Shown here: in pieces, positions 1 through 8,351 of the stretch
Layout of the letters: the number at the start of each line of letters is the position of its first letter
How positions within the stretch are numbered: the first letter of the stretch is position 1
NCBI RefSeq assembly: GCF_900143695.1
Contig: NZ_FRFE01000037.1
Coordinates: 1-46,674, forward strand
Direction: 5' to 3'
DNA from: Desulfopila aestuarii DSM 18488
GTDB taxonomy: Bacteria > Desulfobacterota > Desulfobulbia > Desulfobulbales > Desulfocapsaceae
Length of the DNA stretch: 46,674 nucleotides
Made by a program: the position numbers and the translations under genes
Notes under the pieces: model-generated
Told to the model about the DNA's origin: nothing
The model's database searches: none
What the model saw: only the letters and a program-made list of their open reading frames with translations

Positions 1-300
1 CCGCCGTAAATTCATGGCTGAAAGGAGGGCTCGGCGCAAATCGCTGGTTGTTGCAAGGCGATAGTACGCTTTTGCCACAAACGCTCGGGCCAGAGCCTGC
101 CGGTCGAGAGGCTTTCGCCCCGGATAACGATAATTGGTTATATTTTTCGGTACATATCGTTCAACCTGGACAAGTTCCAGAATTGATACCAATCGTTCCT
201 CCTGTTCAGTTAACGGTGTTGGCAAGCATTGGTTTAGATGAGGAAATAGACTTCCTTGGACACGTCCCATCAACCATGATATCGTGTCTATGAGCTTCAT
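1..300 (-). CDS. Transposase, DUF772-type (IS4/IS5 superfamily), 5' part only
   Basis: Reading the minus strand from the ATG at 298-300 gives 100 uninterrupted codons that run off the window edge. The product begins MKLIDTISWLMGRVQG and carries GRKPLDRQALARAFVAKAYY, the pattern of the N-terminal DUF772 domain of IS4/IS5-superfamily transposases (basic GRxxxDRxxLARAFxAKA helix). The DDE catalytic part would lie outside the window. A good ribosome binding site (AAGGAG, about 6 nt before ATG) supports the start. The start codon lies inside a 15-bp inverted repeat listed separately. The exact IS family is not certain from the N-terminus alone. Confidence 0.72.
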   Translation of the reverse strand, partial: MKLIDTISWLMGRVQGSLFPHLNQCLPTPLTEQEERLVSILELVQVERYVPKNITNYRYPGRKPLDRQALARAFVAKAYYRLATTSDLRRALLSAMNLRR

Positions 301-362
301 GGCATTCTCCTTGGATTGGTTTTGCTGGATACAAAACCATACCAGGAAATGCCATGAAGCTC
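292..362 (-). repeat. 15-bp inverted repeat over the transposase start codon
   Basis: GAGCTTCATGGCATT at 292-306 and its exact reverse complement at 348-362 are separated by 41 nt. In a minus-strand transcript the proximal arm contains the transposase ATG and lies just after the AAGGAG site. A transcript that enters from upstream would fold the start codon into a stem. Confidence 0.7.
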
Positions 363-532
363 TATTATTTCAGCATGTTAAATCAAAATATTCCCTGATT
401 CTGTTATTACACGTCTTTTTGCAAGAGGCTCACATAAACAAAAGTTTTGGAGAAGGTAACTCTCGACGGCAGATTCACAGTCCCACAGCCCCATCCCTCA
501 CATCCAACCTTTGCGTTTGAAAAAACGTATCA
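363..532. other. Spacer between two transposase remnants
   Basis: Short spacer between the DUF772-type transposase and the IS110-like remnant. I see no gene or clear site in it. Confidence 0.5.
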
Positions 533-814
533 TCAAGATTGCAGAATCTCAAAAAGACGGATCCAGTAAACACCAGTCGATTCCATCGCCACGGTTTCAA
601 CATCGATTGCCTTAAACCATTCTGTCAGCGGATGCAGTTCACCGGCGAAAGTCCTGAAGGCCGAACAGGATCCTGGTCCCGATTGGGAGGGACGGCAACA
701 ACATGGAATTGCGAGCCGATGTCAATACCTGCAGCATTGGGATCTATCACTTGGAATTTTTCCTGTTTGACATACTTGTGTGCAGCAAGCTGTTTCACCC
801 GATTCTGAATTCAT
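533..814 (-). pseudogene. IS110-family transposase N-terminal remnant, frameshifted
   Basis: The minus strand encodes the N-terminus of an IS110-type (DEDD) transposase in three frames. ATG at 812-814 followed by one surplus T gives MNQNRVKQLAAHKYVKQ..; from about 798 the frame reads NAAGIDIGSQFHVVAVP, with the first catalytic Asp in GIDIGS. After VRP another single-base shift leads to FRTFAGELHPLTEW and VAMESTGVYWIRLFEILQ, then TGA at 533-535. The GIDIG, FxTFxxDLxxLxxWL and MESTGVYW blocks are diagnostic of IS110. The remaining two thirds of the protein is absent, so this is a dead fragment. It overlaps the last codons of the upstream LysR gene. Confidence 0.8.
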
Positions 815-1709
815 CCCTAGATGCACTACCCCCATTTTGCCAAAGGAGCAGAATAGTGTTTTTTACCGTCTGAAGTGTTCCGTTTTCACCGGCCTGCTTC
901 AGCCAGCCAAGACGCAGGGGCAAGGTGAAACGGACGTCATCCCAGACCCAGGCCGTGCCGCTGCCGGCTACCGCCAGAGCCTCATCCTCGCGCATGATTG
1001 CCAGGCCCTGGCCGTCGAGGACCAGTTCGCGCACCACACTTTCATCCATGGCGTCAACCACCTTTTTTTGTAGCAGGCCATGACCGTCGAACTTGTCCTG
1101 GACGATCTGGTAATACGGACAGTCACACACCGACCAGATCCATGGGAGGGCCGCAGCCTTATGCCAATCCAATTCGCTTCCCCTGGGCAGGATCGAGTCA
1201 GGGACCACAATGGCAATCCTGAAGTTGCTCACAAAGACTGTTTCGATCCCGCTGTCCTGGCAGTCGCCAAAGAAAAAACCGACATCGATCAACCCTTGCC
1301 TGAGCATCTCAGGTGTTCGTATCGTCTGGCTTGAGACAAACACCACGTTGACATCGGGAAGGACGGCCGCAAGCGCCCTGCTCAACCTGCTGACCTGGAG
1401 GAACGCGCCATCAGTGTTCAGACCGATCCTGCAGGTACCAAAGTTTCTGCCACTGATCTCTTCGGCCTTTGCCTGCATGTCCTGGGCGGCACGGATCACA
1501 TCTTCAGCATAAGAATGAAGGATCCGGCCCTGGCCAGTCAGCTCCATTCCCCTTGCAGAGCGGGCAAAGAGCTGGACCCCCAGCTCCTCTTCCAGCAGCC
1601 GTATCTGGGAGGAGAGTGCCGACTGGCTGATATTGAGCTGTTCAGCGGCGCGGGTCAGGTTTCGAGTGGCGACAATTTCCAGAAAAGATCTGACCTGATA
1701 AAGCTCCAT
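795..1709 (-). CDS. LysR-family transcriptional regulator
   Basis: This 304-residue protein begins MELYQVRSFLEIVATRN and has the LysR winged helix-turn-helix (residues 1-60; ALSSQIRLLEEELGVQLF is the recognition region) and a LysR substrate-binding domain (about 90-290). I chose the ATG at 1707-1709 because it matches the family start; a longer in-frame start at 1802 would add 31 atypical residues. It is divergent from the cupin gene, and the intergenic region holds a T-N11-A palindrome just upstream of the start, so autoregulation and control of the cupin/phosphatase/exporter cluster are likely. Oddity: the last residues (DEFRIG) are read from DNA that belongs to the IS110 remnant, so the native C-terminus was probably replaced. 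The effector is unknown. Confidence 0.9.
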   Translation of the reverse strand: MELYQVRSFLEIVATRNLTRAAEQLNISQSALSSQIRLLEEELGVQLFARSARGMELTGQGRILHSYAEDVIRAAQDMQAKAEEISGRNFGTCRIGLNTDGAFLQVSRLSRALAAVLPDVNVVFVSSQTIRTPEMLRQGLIDVGFFFGDCQDSGIETVFVSNFRIAIVVPDSILPRGSELDWHKAAALPWIWSVCDCPYYQIVQDKFDGHGLLQKKVVDAMDESVVRELVLDGQGLAIMREDEALAVAGSGTAWVWDDVRFTLPLRLGWLKQAGENGTLQTVKNTILLLWQNGGSASRDEFRIG

Positions 1710-1717
1710 CTTGTTAC

Positions 1718-1736
1718 CGTTCGATAAATTCGAACG
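1718..1736. promoter_or_regulatory. LysR-box-like palindrome
   Basis: CGTTCGA-N5-TCGAACG is a perfect 7-bp palindrome with the T-N11-A layout of LysR operators. It lies 9 bp upstream of the lysR start codon in the divergent intergenic region, so an autoregulatory site is likely. Confidence 0.6.
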
Positions 1737-1770
1737 CCTCAATTGAAAAAGATAATTTGCATTTTTATGG

Positions 1771-1786
1771 TATTCTCTTAAGAATA
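1771..1786. promoter_or_regulatory. Second palindrome in the LysR-cupin intergenic region
   Basis: TATTC-N6-GAATA is a 5-bp perfect palindrome about 64 bp before the cupin start, a usual place for an activation site of a LysR protein. Its sequence differs from the first palindrome, so assignment to the same regulator is only positional. Confidence 0.3.
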
Positions 1787-1849
1787 GGCACAAATATAGC
1801 ATTAATTCAATTGGCTGTCACACACATACCATAAATGATGGAGAAGATT

Positions 1850-2212
1850 ATGGACAAGATCAACCTCGCGGAACAGTTCGCAAAAATCAATGAGTACTGG
1901 CAGCCCCTTGTCGTGGGCGAGCTGAACGGCCAGCTGGTGAAGCTAGCTAAAGTCAAGGGGGAGTTCCTCATGCATCACCATGAGGAAGAAGATGAGATGT
2001 TCCTGGTCGTACGCGGGCAGCTGGAGATTGTTTTCAGGGACCGCAAGGAACTCCTTGAGCAAGGAGAGTTCCTCGTGATCCCCCGTGGAGTAGAGCATAT
2101 GCCCGTGGCCGCTGAGGAAGTTGAGATCATGCTCTTCGAACCAGCCTCGACACGCAATACCGGCAACATTGTCAACGAAAGGACGGTGGAGAATCCCCGA
2201 TCCATTCTTTGA
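1850..2212 (+). CDS. Small cupin-domain protein
   Basis: This 120-residue single-domain cupin begins MDKINLAEQFAKINEYW. The metal-binding motif 1 is visible as HHHEEEDEMFLVVRG (G(X)5HXH(X)3-4E type), followed by the inter-motif region GEFLVIPRGVEHMP, which supplies the last His. ATG 1850 is preferred over the ATGs at 1835 and 1838 because GGAG sits 6 nt upstream of it. Small cupins of this kind bind a metal and usually act as isomerase/oxygenase-type enzymes or as mimics of regulatory cupins; the substrate cannot be inferred. It is the first gene of a plus-strand cluster with a phosphatase-like gene and an exporter, divergent from lysR. Confidence 0.85.
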   Translation: MDKINLAEQFAKINEYWQPLVVGELNGQLVKLAKVKGEFLMHHHEEEDEMFLVVRGQLEIVFRDRKELLEQGEFLVIPRGVEHMPVAAEEVEIMLFEPASTRNTGNIVNERTVENPRSIL

Positions 2213-2244
2213 AATATTCTATAAACAACACGGGTGGTTACCGA

Positions 2245-2727
2245 ATGAACCCAGCACACTCCCTGCAAACACTGCCGAATTACCTTCAGCTTGACGAACA
2301 TCTCCACACCTCCGGGCAGCCCTCCCCGGTGCAGCTTGAAGCGCTGGGCAGCCAGCGGATACGCACAGTGATCAACCTCGCCCTGCCTACTTCCGACAAT
2401 GCGGTCGAAAATGAGGCGGCGATTATCACCGGCCAGGGGATACGGTATTTGCAAATCCCAGTAAATTGGGAGACTCCCCTGGCGGACGACTACGCCCTGT
2501 TTGCGTCTCTGTTTCCTCTTGTCAACAGGAGCCCCCTGCTCATCCACTGTGCCAAGAACATGCGGGTCTCTGCCTTCATCTACCTCTATCGTCGGGTTGT
2601 CGGCGGGCTCAGTCATCGCTCTGCCGCAGGGAGCCTGCAAAAAATCTGGACGCCGACCGATCAGTGGTTCTGGTTCATTAACCGGGTCCTTGAAGAGGCA
2701 GGGCTGAATGAAGAGGATTTCACCTGA
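2245..2727 (+). CDS. Dual-specificity/tyrosine-phosphatase-fold protein
   Basis: This 160-residue protein begins MNPAHSLQTLPNYLQL. The order LHTSGQP (residues about 18-24), IRTVINLALP and the phosphate loop HCAKNMRVSAF (His101, Cys102, Arg107, Ser109) is that of the cysteine-phosphatase fold used by DSP-like and beta-lactamase-hydrolase-like (DUF442-related) proteins. The loop has Asn where classical HCxxGxxRS has Gly; related proteins annotated as protein tyrosine phosphatase family also carry such a change. The nucleophile Cys and the phosphate-binding Arg are present, so activity is possible. I use ATG 2245; a TTG start at 2209 overlapping the cupin stop would add 12 residues. It follows the cupin gene by 32 bp, probably in one transcript. 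Confidence 0.8.
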   Translation: MNPAHSLQTLPNYLQLDEHLHTSGQPSPVQLEALGSQRIRTVINLALPTSDNAVENEAAIITGQGIRYLQIPVNWETPLADDYALFASLFPLVNRSPLLIHCAKNMRVSAFIYLYRRVVGGLSHRSAAGSLQKIWTPTDQWFWFINRVLEEAGLNEEDFT

Positions 2728-2832
2728 GCACGGCTTACCTATTGAGACAATCTGGCTGCCCATCTACGATGCGCGATTTTTCGCAGTCTCCTGCATGATG
2801 CAGGACATTGGCCAATAGCATAACCCAGAACT

Positions 2833-4110
2833 ATGAAAAGACAAACCACGCCCTCCAGACAAGACAAGATCGGCCCGATCAGGATGAGTGGCCTCATCAT
2901 CGGCCCGATCCTCGGTTCCGGGATAATCATCCTGCCTCCGCTCGCCCAACAGCTGGCGGGGGACTGGGCCGTAACCGCCTGGGCCGCCACAGTCTGCATT
3001 TCGATGCTCTTTGCCTGGATCTTCGGCAGGCTCAGCCTGCTCTATCCGGGAGATTCAGGAATAACTGCAGCGGTGGAAAGAGCCTTTGGTTCACGGGTGA
3101 AGAAGCTCACCTCGGTGTATCTGGTTGGCGCCGTCTGCTTCGGGCCGGTCGCTGCCATGTTGACCATCGCCACCTACCTGTTTCCCGCTGCCGGTCCCGG
3201 CCGGATTTTGGTTAGTATTTTTCTCAGCCTGACGACCTTTGGCCTGCTCCTCATGAGACTCTCCTTCATCGGTACTGTAGCCCTGGTCGCCAGCTCTGCA
3301 ACAATTAGCGTTCTGTTTTGTGGCAGTGTTGCCGCGCTGGTGCAGGATGGTGTGCGCATTATTCCGCAATCAACGTTCCACCCCGACGATTTTCTATATA
3401 CCCTGCTGCTGCTTTTCTGGTCAGTGGTAGGTTGGGAGGTGATCGGCAATTACAGCGGCGAAATTCATCACCCGAGAAAAAACCTGCCGCGCGCAGTCAC
3501 ATTCAGCGCCCTGGTCATCGCGGCCGTCACCATCACCGTGGCACTGGCCGTCCAAACCGCGGCGGCTTCCGGTGCAGTCCCTTCCCTTGCCGCAATAGTC
3601 GGCACCGTCCTAGGGGGACTCGCTTCCCCGATCATGAGCGTACTGGCTTTCCTGCTTTGCGGCTGCGCGATCCTGCTCTTTGTCGGCGGTACTACACGGC
3701 TCATGGCTTCCCTTGGCGATGAGGGAATTCTCCCGAGAGGCGTGGCATCCCGCTCCCGCACCGGCGCCCCTTACGTGGCCCTTGGTTTGCTCACCCTGGT
3801 CCACCTCGGGTTGCTCGGCGGGGTGTATCTGGAGTTGTTCGATATTGAAGAACTGGTGGCGATCGCCAACGGGTTCTTTATCTGCAACGCCATGATCGGC
3901 ATCATCAGTGCCATGAGGATCTTTGACGACACCGCAGCAAAAGTGATCGGTACAACGCTCAGCCTGATCCTGTCGCTCATCCTCCTGCGTAGTTCCCTAC
4001 TGATACTGGCATCCCTTGTGGCGGTTGCCCTCTGTATGTTGAAGCCGCGGATTTTCCCTCTTCGGCGGCGTATCTTGCAGGCAGACGGCAAGCCTATGCA
4101 GGAGATATAG
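2833..4110 (+). CDS. APC-superfamily amino-acid permease, YjeH-like exporter
   Basis: The protein has 425 residues and about 12 hydrophobic segments. The first segment carries GPILGSGIIILPPL, the substrate-backbone-binding unwound helix of APC transporters (GSGI motif). The short length without a long C-terminal tail, and motifs such as WEVIGNYSGEIHHPRKNLPRA, match the YjeH group, which exports methionine and branched-chain amino acids. It should sit in the inner membrane. It is the third gene after the cupin and phosphatase-like genes (105-bp gap) and is likely under the divergent LysR. LysR proteins often control such exporters. No clear ribosome binding site is seen at ATG 2833; a later Met at 2884 is possible but would cut the first conserved residues close. 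Confidence 0.85.
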   Translation: MKRQTTPSRQDKIGPIRMSGLIIGPILGSGIIILPPLAQQLAGDWAVTAWAATVCISMLFAWIFGRLSLLYPGDSGITAAVERAFGSRVKKLTSVYLVGAVCFGPVAAMLTIATYLFPAAGPGRILVSIFLSLTTFGLLLMRLSFIGTVALVASSATISVLFCGSVAALVQDGVRIIPQSTFHPDDFLYTLLLLFWSVVGWEVIGNYSGEIHHPRKNLPRAVTFSALVIAAVTITVALAVQTAAASGAVPSLAAIVGTVLGGLASPIMSVLAFLLCGCAILLFVGGTTRLMASLGDEGILPRGVASRSRTGAPYVALGLLTLVHLGLLGGVYLELFDIEELVAIANGFFICNAMIGIISAMRIFDDTAAKVIGTTLSLILSLILLRSSLLILASLVAVALCMLKPRIFPLRRRILQADGKPMQEI

Positions 4111-4482
4111 AGTCGCAAGAGACAAACCGCAGGTGTCAACTTCTTAGTCGCAGCTCTCTCCCCATATCCACATGCTCCGTTCGACTTTTTTCACACCTTC
4201 TGCCAGGTGGGTGTCATGAGAAACGACTCCTTGCAGCTGCCGAACATCCGCAGGAACATGGAATACGAAACGGATAAGTGCAGTTCTTCGGCAGGAATTA
4301 CTTCCTGGCACCTCTCTTAGACAAATACCTGTATTTCAGGTGCAGTATATCGCGCAATCTCCGAATATTGCTCATGAGCCAAGATGCCTAATCTTGCTTG
4401 CAAACCATCACAATTCCCATTACCTTGATTGATTTCGACAAAGAGGCGATACAAGAAACAAAGAGGTTAAAGGGACACTGGA
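4111..4482 (+). other. Intergenic region upstream of the DUF1566 gene
   Basis: No gene is recognised. A small hairpin (ACCTG-TATTT-CAGGT) lies at 4327-4341. The end of the region supplies the AAGGGA ribosome binding site of the next gene; a promoter for the 4483-8132 unit is expected here but I cannot place it. Confidence 0.4.
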
Positions 4483-6132
4483 ATGGCCAGAAAAAGTAAC
4501 TGCATATTTTTTGCCGTCATACTTGCGGTATGCTTCAACCCCTGGGACACAGTGAAAGCCAATGAACCATCTCCAATCGTGGATACCGGGCAAAATCTAT
4601 GCTATGACAATCGACGCCATATCCCTTGCCCTGGTCCTGAAAGTATCTTTTACGGCCAGGACGCCCACTACCAGAACAGGCAACCCTCCTATACCGACAA
4701 TGGCGATGGCACAGTTACAGACAATGTTACCGGTCTGATGTGGTCAAAGGGAGTAGATGAAGGCAAACTCTCTCTGATAGAGGCCCAGCAAAAGGCTCTC
4801 CAGATGACTTTGGGCGGACACCACGACTGGCGGATCCCTACGATCAAAGAGCTCTACACCCTGATCAATTTTCAAGGCCGCACCGGAACTCCCGGGAGAT
4901 ATGGAGCTGTCGCCAGTTCTCCGCCAGACGCTATCCCGTTTATAGATACCGATTATTTTGATTTCCGATATGGAAACACGGCCGCAGGTGAACGCTATAT
5001 CGATGCTCAATGGCTATCTGCAACACCGTATGTCAGCACGACAATGGGTAATATGCAAACCCTCTTTGGGGTCAATTTCGCAGATGGGCGTATCAAGGGC
5101 TACGGTTACCAAAGAGTTGGCAGTTCATACCACGTGAAGAAATTTTACGTTCGCTATGTGCGTGGAAACGCTTACGGTGAAAACGATTTCAGGGACAACG
5201 GAGACGGGACGATTACAGACAGGGCCACCGGGCTTATGTGGATGCAAAGGGACTCGGCACGAGCCATGAATTGGGAGGAAGCGCTCCAGTATGCAGCATC
5301 CCAAGAATTTGCCGGGTATAGTGACTGGCGGTTGCCCAACGCCAAGGAATTGCAATCAATCGTCGACTATACCCGTTCGCCCGACATTACCCTCTCGCCA
5401 GCCATAGCCCCTATTTTCGAATCAACAGAGGTGATCAATGAAGCCGGAAACAAAGATTTTGGTTTTTATTGGACTTCCACTACCCACGTAGAAGGACCCC
5501 AGCCGATGATGGCTGTCTATATAGCCTTCGGCAGGGCCATGGGTCAGATGCAGGGTCGTGCTTTGGATGTCCACGGAGCCGGTGCCCAACGTAGCGACCC
5601 CAAAACAGGGGAGCCTGAGTCTGGCTGGGGCCCTCAGGGAGATTCACGACGAGTGCTGAATCTGGTGCGGTTGGTTCGTGGGGGATATGTGATTGCACAC
5701 CTCGGAACACCTTCAAAGACGAAAAGCGGTTACCCTGATACGGTAAATATTATCACAGAATTCAGCCCGGAAGCTACGGCTGCACTGAGGCAATTTCTAC
5801 AAGCAATGCCTGGCCCGGAAGCCGGTATAAACAACGACTCACACCAAATTGACATGGGTGGTTTCAAGGATCTAAGAACCGGAAGTGCGCCACAAGGTAT
5901 CCCACCGCGACAACAAAACCGTGCAATGGATCGCCAGGGACGAAGCGGCATAGACCAACCAACCGGTACACAATGGGTTCAGCGATTAGATAGAAACAGG
6001 GACGGAAAAGTATCTGACTCAGAATTTGATGGTCCCAAACAACATTTTTCTGACTTCGATAATGACGGAGATGGTTATATTACAGCCGACGAAGCTCCGA
6101 CCGGGCCACCATTGCGACAACCCCAACCGTAA
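4483..6132 (+). CDS. Secreted DUF1566 (Lcl-like) protein with two C-terminal EF-hands
   Basis: This 549-residue protein has an N-terminal signal peptide (KSNCIFFAVILAVCFNPW, cleavage near residues 24-27). Two DUF1566 units follow, each opening with the calcium-loop-like DNGDGTVTDNVTGLMW (about residue 71) or DNGDGTITDRATGLMW (about 238) and continuing with HHDWRIPTIKELYTL or YSDWRLPNAKELQSI. DUF1566 has the C-type-lectin-like fold of the Legionella collagen-like protein C-terminus. Two canonical EF-hand loops end the protein, DRNRDGKVSDSEF (503-515) and DFDNDGDGYITADEA (524-538). It is therefore probably an exported calcium-binding surface or periplasmic protein. The stop is 12 bp before a diguanylate cyclase gene with its own secreted sensor domain, so the two are likely co-transcribed. 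The ligand is unknown. Confidence 0.85.
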   Translation: MARKSNCIFFAVILAVCFNPWDTVKANEPSPIVDTGQNLCYDNRRHIPCPGPESIFYGQDAHYQNRQPSYTDNGDGTVTDNVTGLMWSKGVDEGKLSLIEAQQKALQMTLGGHHDWRIPTIKELYTLINFQGRTGTPGRYGAVASSPPDAIPFIDTDYFDFRYGNTAAGERYIDAQWLSATPYVSTTMGNMQTLFGVNFADGRIKGYGYQRVGSSYHVKKFYVRYVRGNAYGENDFRDNGDGTITDRATGLMWMQRDSARAMNWEEALQYAASQEFAGYSDWRLPNAKELQSIVDYTRSPDITLSPAIAPIFESTEVINEAGNKDFGFYWTSTTHVEGPQPMMAVYIAFGRAMGQMQGRALDVHGAGAQRSDPKTGEPESGWGPQGDSRRVLNLVRLVRGGYVIAHLGTPSKTKSGYPDTVNIITEFSPEATAALRQFLQAMPGPEAGINNDSHQIDMGGFKDLRTGSAPQGIPPRQQNRAMDRQGRSGIDQPTGTQWVQRLDRNRDGKVSDSEFDGPKQHFSDFDNDGDGYITADEAPTGPPLRQPQP

Positions 6133-6144
6133 AGGACAGGAACA

Positions 6145-8132
6145 GTGAACCACGCAAAACATGTCACTGTGGAGTTAATAGTGCTCTTACTCCTGTTCCA
6201 CATAAGTCCCGGCATCTGCGCGGGAAAAACCAACACAGGTTTTACAACCCAAGAACTGGCCTGGATCAAAGCGCATCCGTCACTCCGTTTAGCAGTCAGT
6301 GGAGTCCCTGCTCCCATCTCCTTCTGGGGTGACGCAACAGCCCCAGCCCCTCCTCCGCCATTGCCAGCTCAAGAGCAAAGGCCAAACAATCCGGTCCCAC
6401 CTGACCAAAAAAAGCTCATAAGCTATTACCGTGGGCCAGCTCCCCCTCCAGGTCAACTCGAAATGCATCAAAAGCAAGATGATCTGATACACGTGAGCGA
6501 GGCCCAACAGGATATGTTCAAGGGTGTGGCTGCGGATTATCTTCAGGAGATTACAGCCATCACCGGAATTCGCTTTCATGTCGTCCTAGCCGCACAGCAT
6601 AACCATCAAGTCCTTCACGAGGCTCTGATTAATGGACGAGCTGATATAATGCCCAGCGTTATACTGGGGAATTCTCCCAGTGATCACCCCGAATTATTTC
6701 GAAGCCATTCGTATATCGAAGTACCGGTTGTGATTGTAACCCGAAAGGAGACCGCCTATATCGACGACCTGGAAACCCTCAAATCCATGCGTGTGGCAGG
6801 GGTACTCTCCATCGAATCCAAATGGGTTCAACTTGGAGGTTTCCCCCCCCCTTTACCCATATCGGCCCAGAAGAGGGTCTTCGCGGCGTAGCCACTGGAA
6901 AATATGATGCCTTTATCTGCGAACTCACCGGAGTTTCCATGGCTCTGGCTGACATGCCTCTTACCAATATCAAGATCTCAGGTGAACTCCCCTTTCCATC
7001 GAAGTTCGCCCTGAATACGTCCCAGCAGATAAAAGATTTCATCCCGATTTTCAATAAAGCTTTGGCGGCAATTCCTCAGGAACGCAAAAATGCCATCTGG
7101 GAAAAGTGGTTTAGAATCGAGTACGAGAAGAAGATGATCTCTTCCCTCTGGGTACAAACAGTTCTTATAGGAGCAGGCCTGCTGACTCTTTGCGCTTTAG
7201 CGATTGTCTTCTTTGTTCAGCGCCGATTCAAACGCATCAAAATGGCTGTAGAAGCACTGGATCCGCATCTTTTAAGCGTACGGATGGATCAAAATGTCAT
7301 TATCACCGAAGTAACGGAAGCCTTTTGCCGCGTCACGGGCTTTGATTGTAAAGATTTGATAGGACAGCCGCTTATGTCCTTGGGCAGTCCGGCAGAAGAT
7401 AGTCCCAATGCCTTTCATCAGATTTGGAAAACCCTCCAAGAAGGCAATCACTGGCAGGGCGAGGTGAAGTTGCTAAAGAAAGACGGATCGATCATGTGGG
7501 TGGAAGCGGTGGTTTCTCCGCTCAGAAGAGAAAATGACAGGAATGATGGTTATACAGCCATTTACCAGGACGTTAGCGAGCGAAAGTATTTTGAGAACCT
7601 GGCGATTCGTGACGAACTTACCGGACTTTTCAATAGACGACATTTTAATGACATTGGCCCTGTCCTCTTGCGCAGAGCGCAGGAGGAACACGGGATATTT
7701 GCCCTCATTTTGTTGGACGTGGATAATTTCAAGAAGTACAACGATAATTACGGCCACCCTAATGGAGATAAGGTTTTATCAGCCATCGGCGCTGAGTTGC
7801 GAAGAGTCTTTCAGCGCCATGACGACATGGTGTTCCGCATGGGAGGAGAGGAATTCGGGGCTGTAGTGGTAATGTCACATCCCGATGATGTTGTTCTCTG
7901 TACCCAAAAAATTCTCTCGTGCATTCGCGGTTTGAACATACTGCATAAATACAATCCACCAGGAATTGTGACTGTTTCTATTGGCGTTTGCACTATAAAA
8001 GACTTTACGGATTACGACGATATCGGCAGGATCTACCAGGTCGCCGATGAAGCTCTCTACCAAGCAAAATCCGCTGGTCGCAATCAAATCTGTTTAAAGA
8101 GCGCTGAGAACATAAACGGAGACTTTGTTTAG
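6145..8132 (+). pseudogene. Periplasmic-binding-domain/PAS diguanylate cyclase, broken by a C-tract frameshift
   Basis: Two overlapping frames (6145-6891 and 6822-8132) make one protein of about 660 residues. It has a signal peptide, an SBP_bac_3-like periplasmic sensor (FTTQELAWIKAHPSLRLAV, later GVATGKYDAFICE), a membrane helix (SSLWVQTVLIGAGLLTLCAL), a PAS domain and a GGDEF domain with GGEEF and the RHDD inhibitory I-site five residues before it. The cyclase half is intact, so the product would make c-di-GMP. The frames join at a run of nine C (6843-6851); ten C would restore a single frame. This can be a sequence error, a phase-variable tract or real inactivation. A proline-rich insert (APAPPPPLPAQ..) interrupts the start of the sensor domain. 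It follows the DUF1566/EF-hand gene by 12 bp. Confidence 0.85.
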
Positions 8133-8303
8133 GCCTCTTCCTGGAGAAAAAGAAAGAATCCGGGTATCAAATTCTCAAATAACAGATGGACGTCTTATCA
8201 TTAGGGCGGCCATGCATATTCCTTCCATGCAGCATATACTCTGCAGCTGACGCCATTGGGCACCCACCCTCGCCCCCCTGGTTTGCCTGGCAATCACCGT
8301 TGT

Positions 8304-8336
8304 CGCCGCCATGGAACTGCATAACTGTTGGCGGCG
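8304..8336 (-). terminator. Hairpin after the oxidoreductase operon
   Basis: CGCCGCCA (8304-8311) and TGGCGGCG (8329-8336) form a perfect 8-bp GC-rich stem 15 nt beyond the stop codon of the beta-subunit gene. There is no T-run after it on the minus strand, so it may stabilise the 3' end or act as a weak terminator. Confidence 0.4.
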
Positions 8337-8351
8337 GAAACGCACATGATC

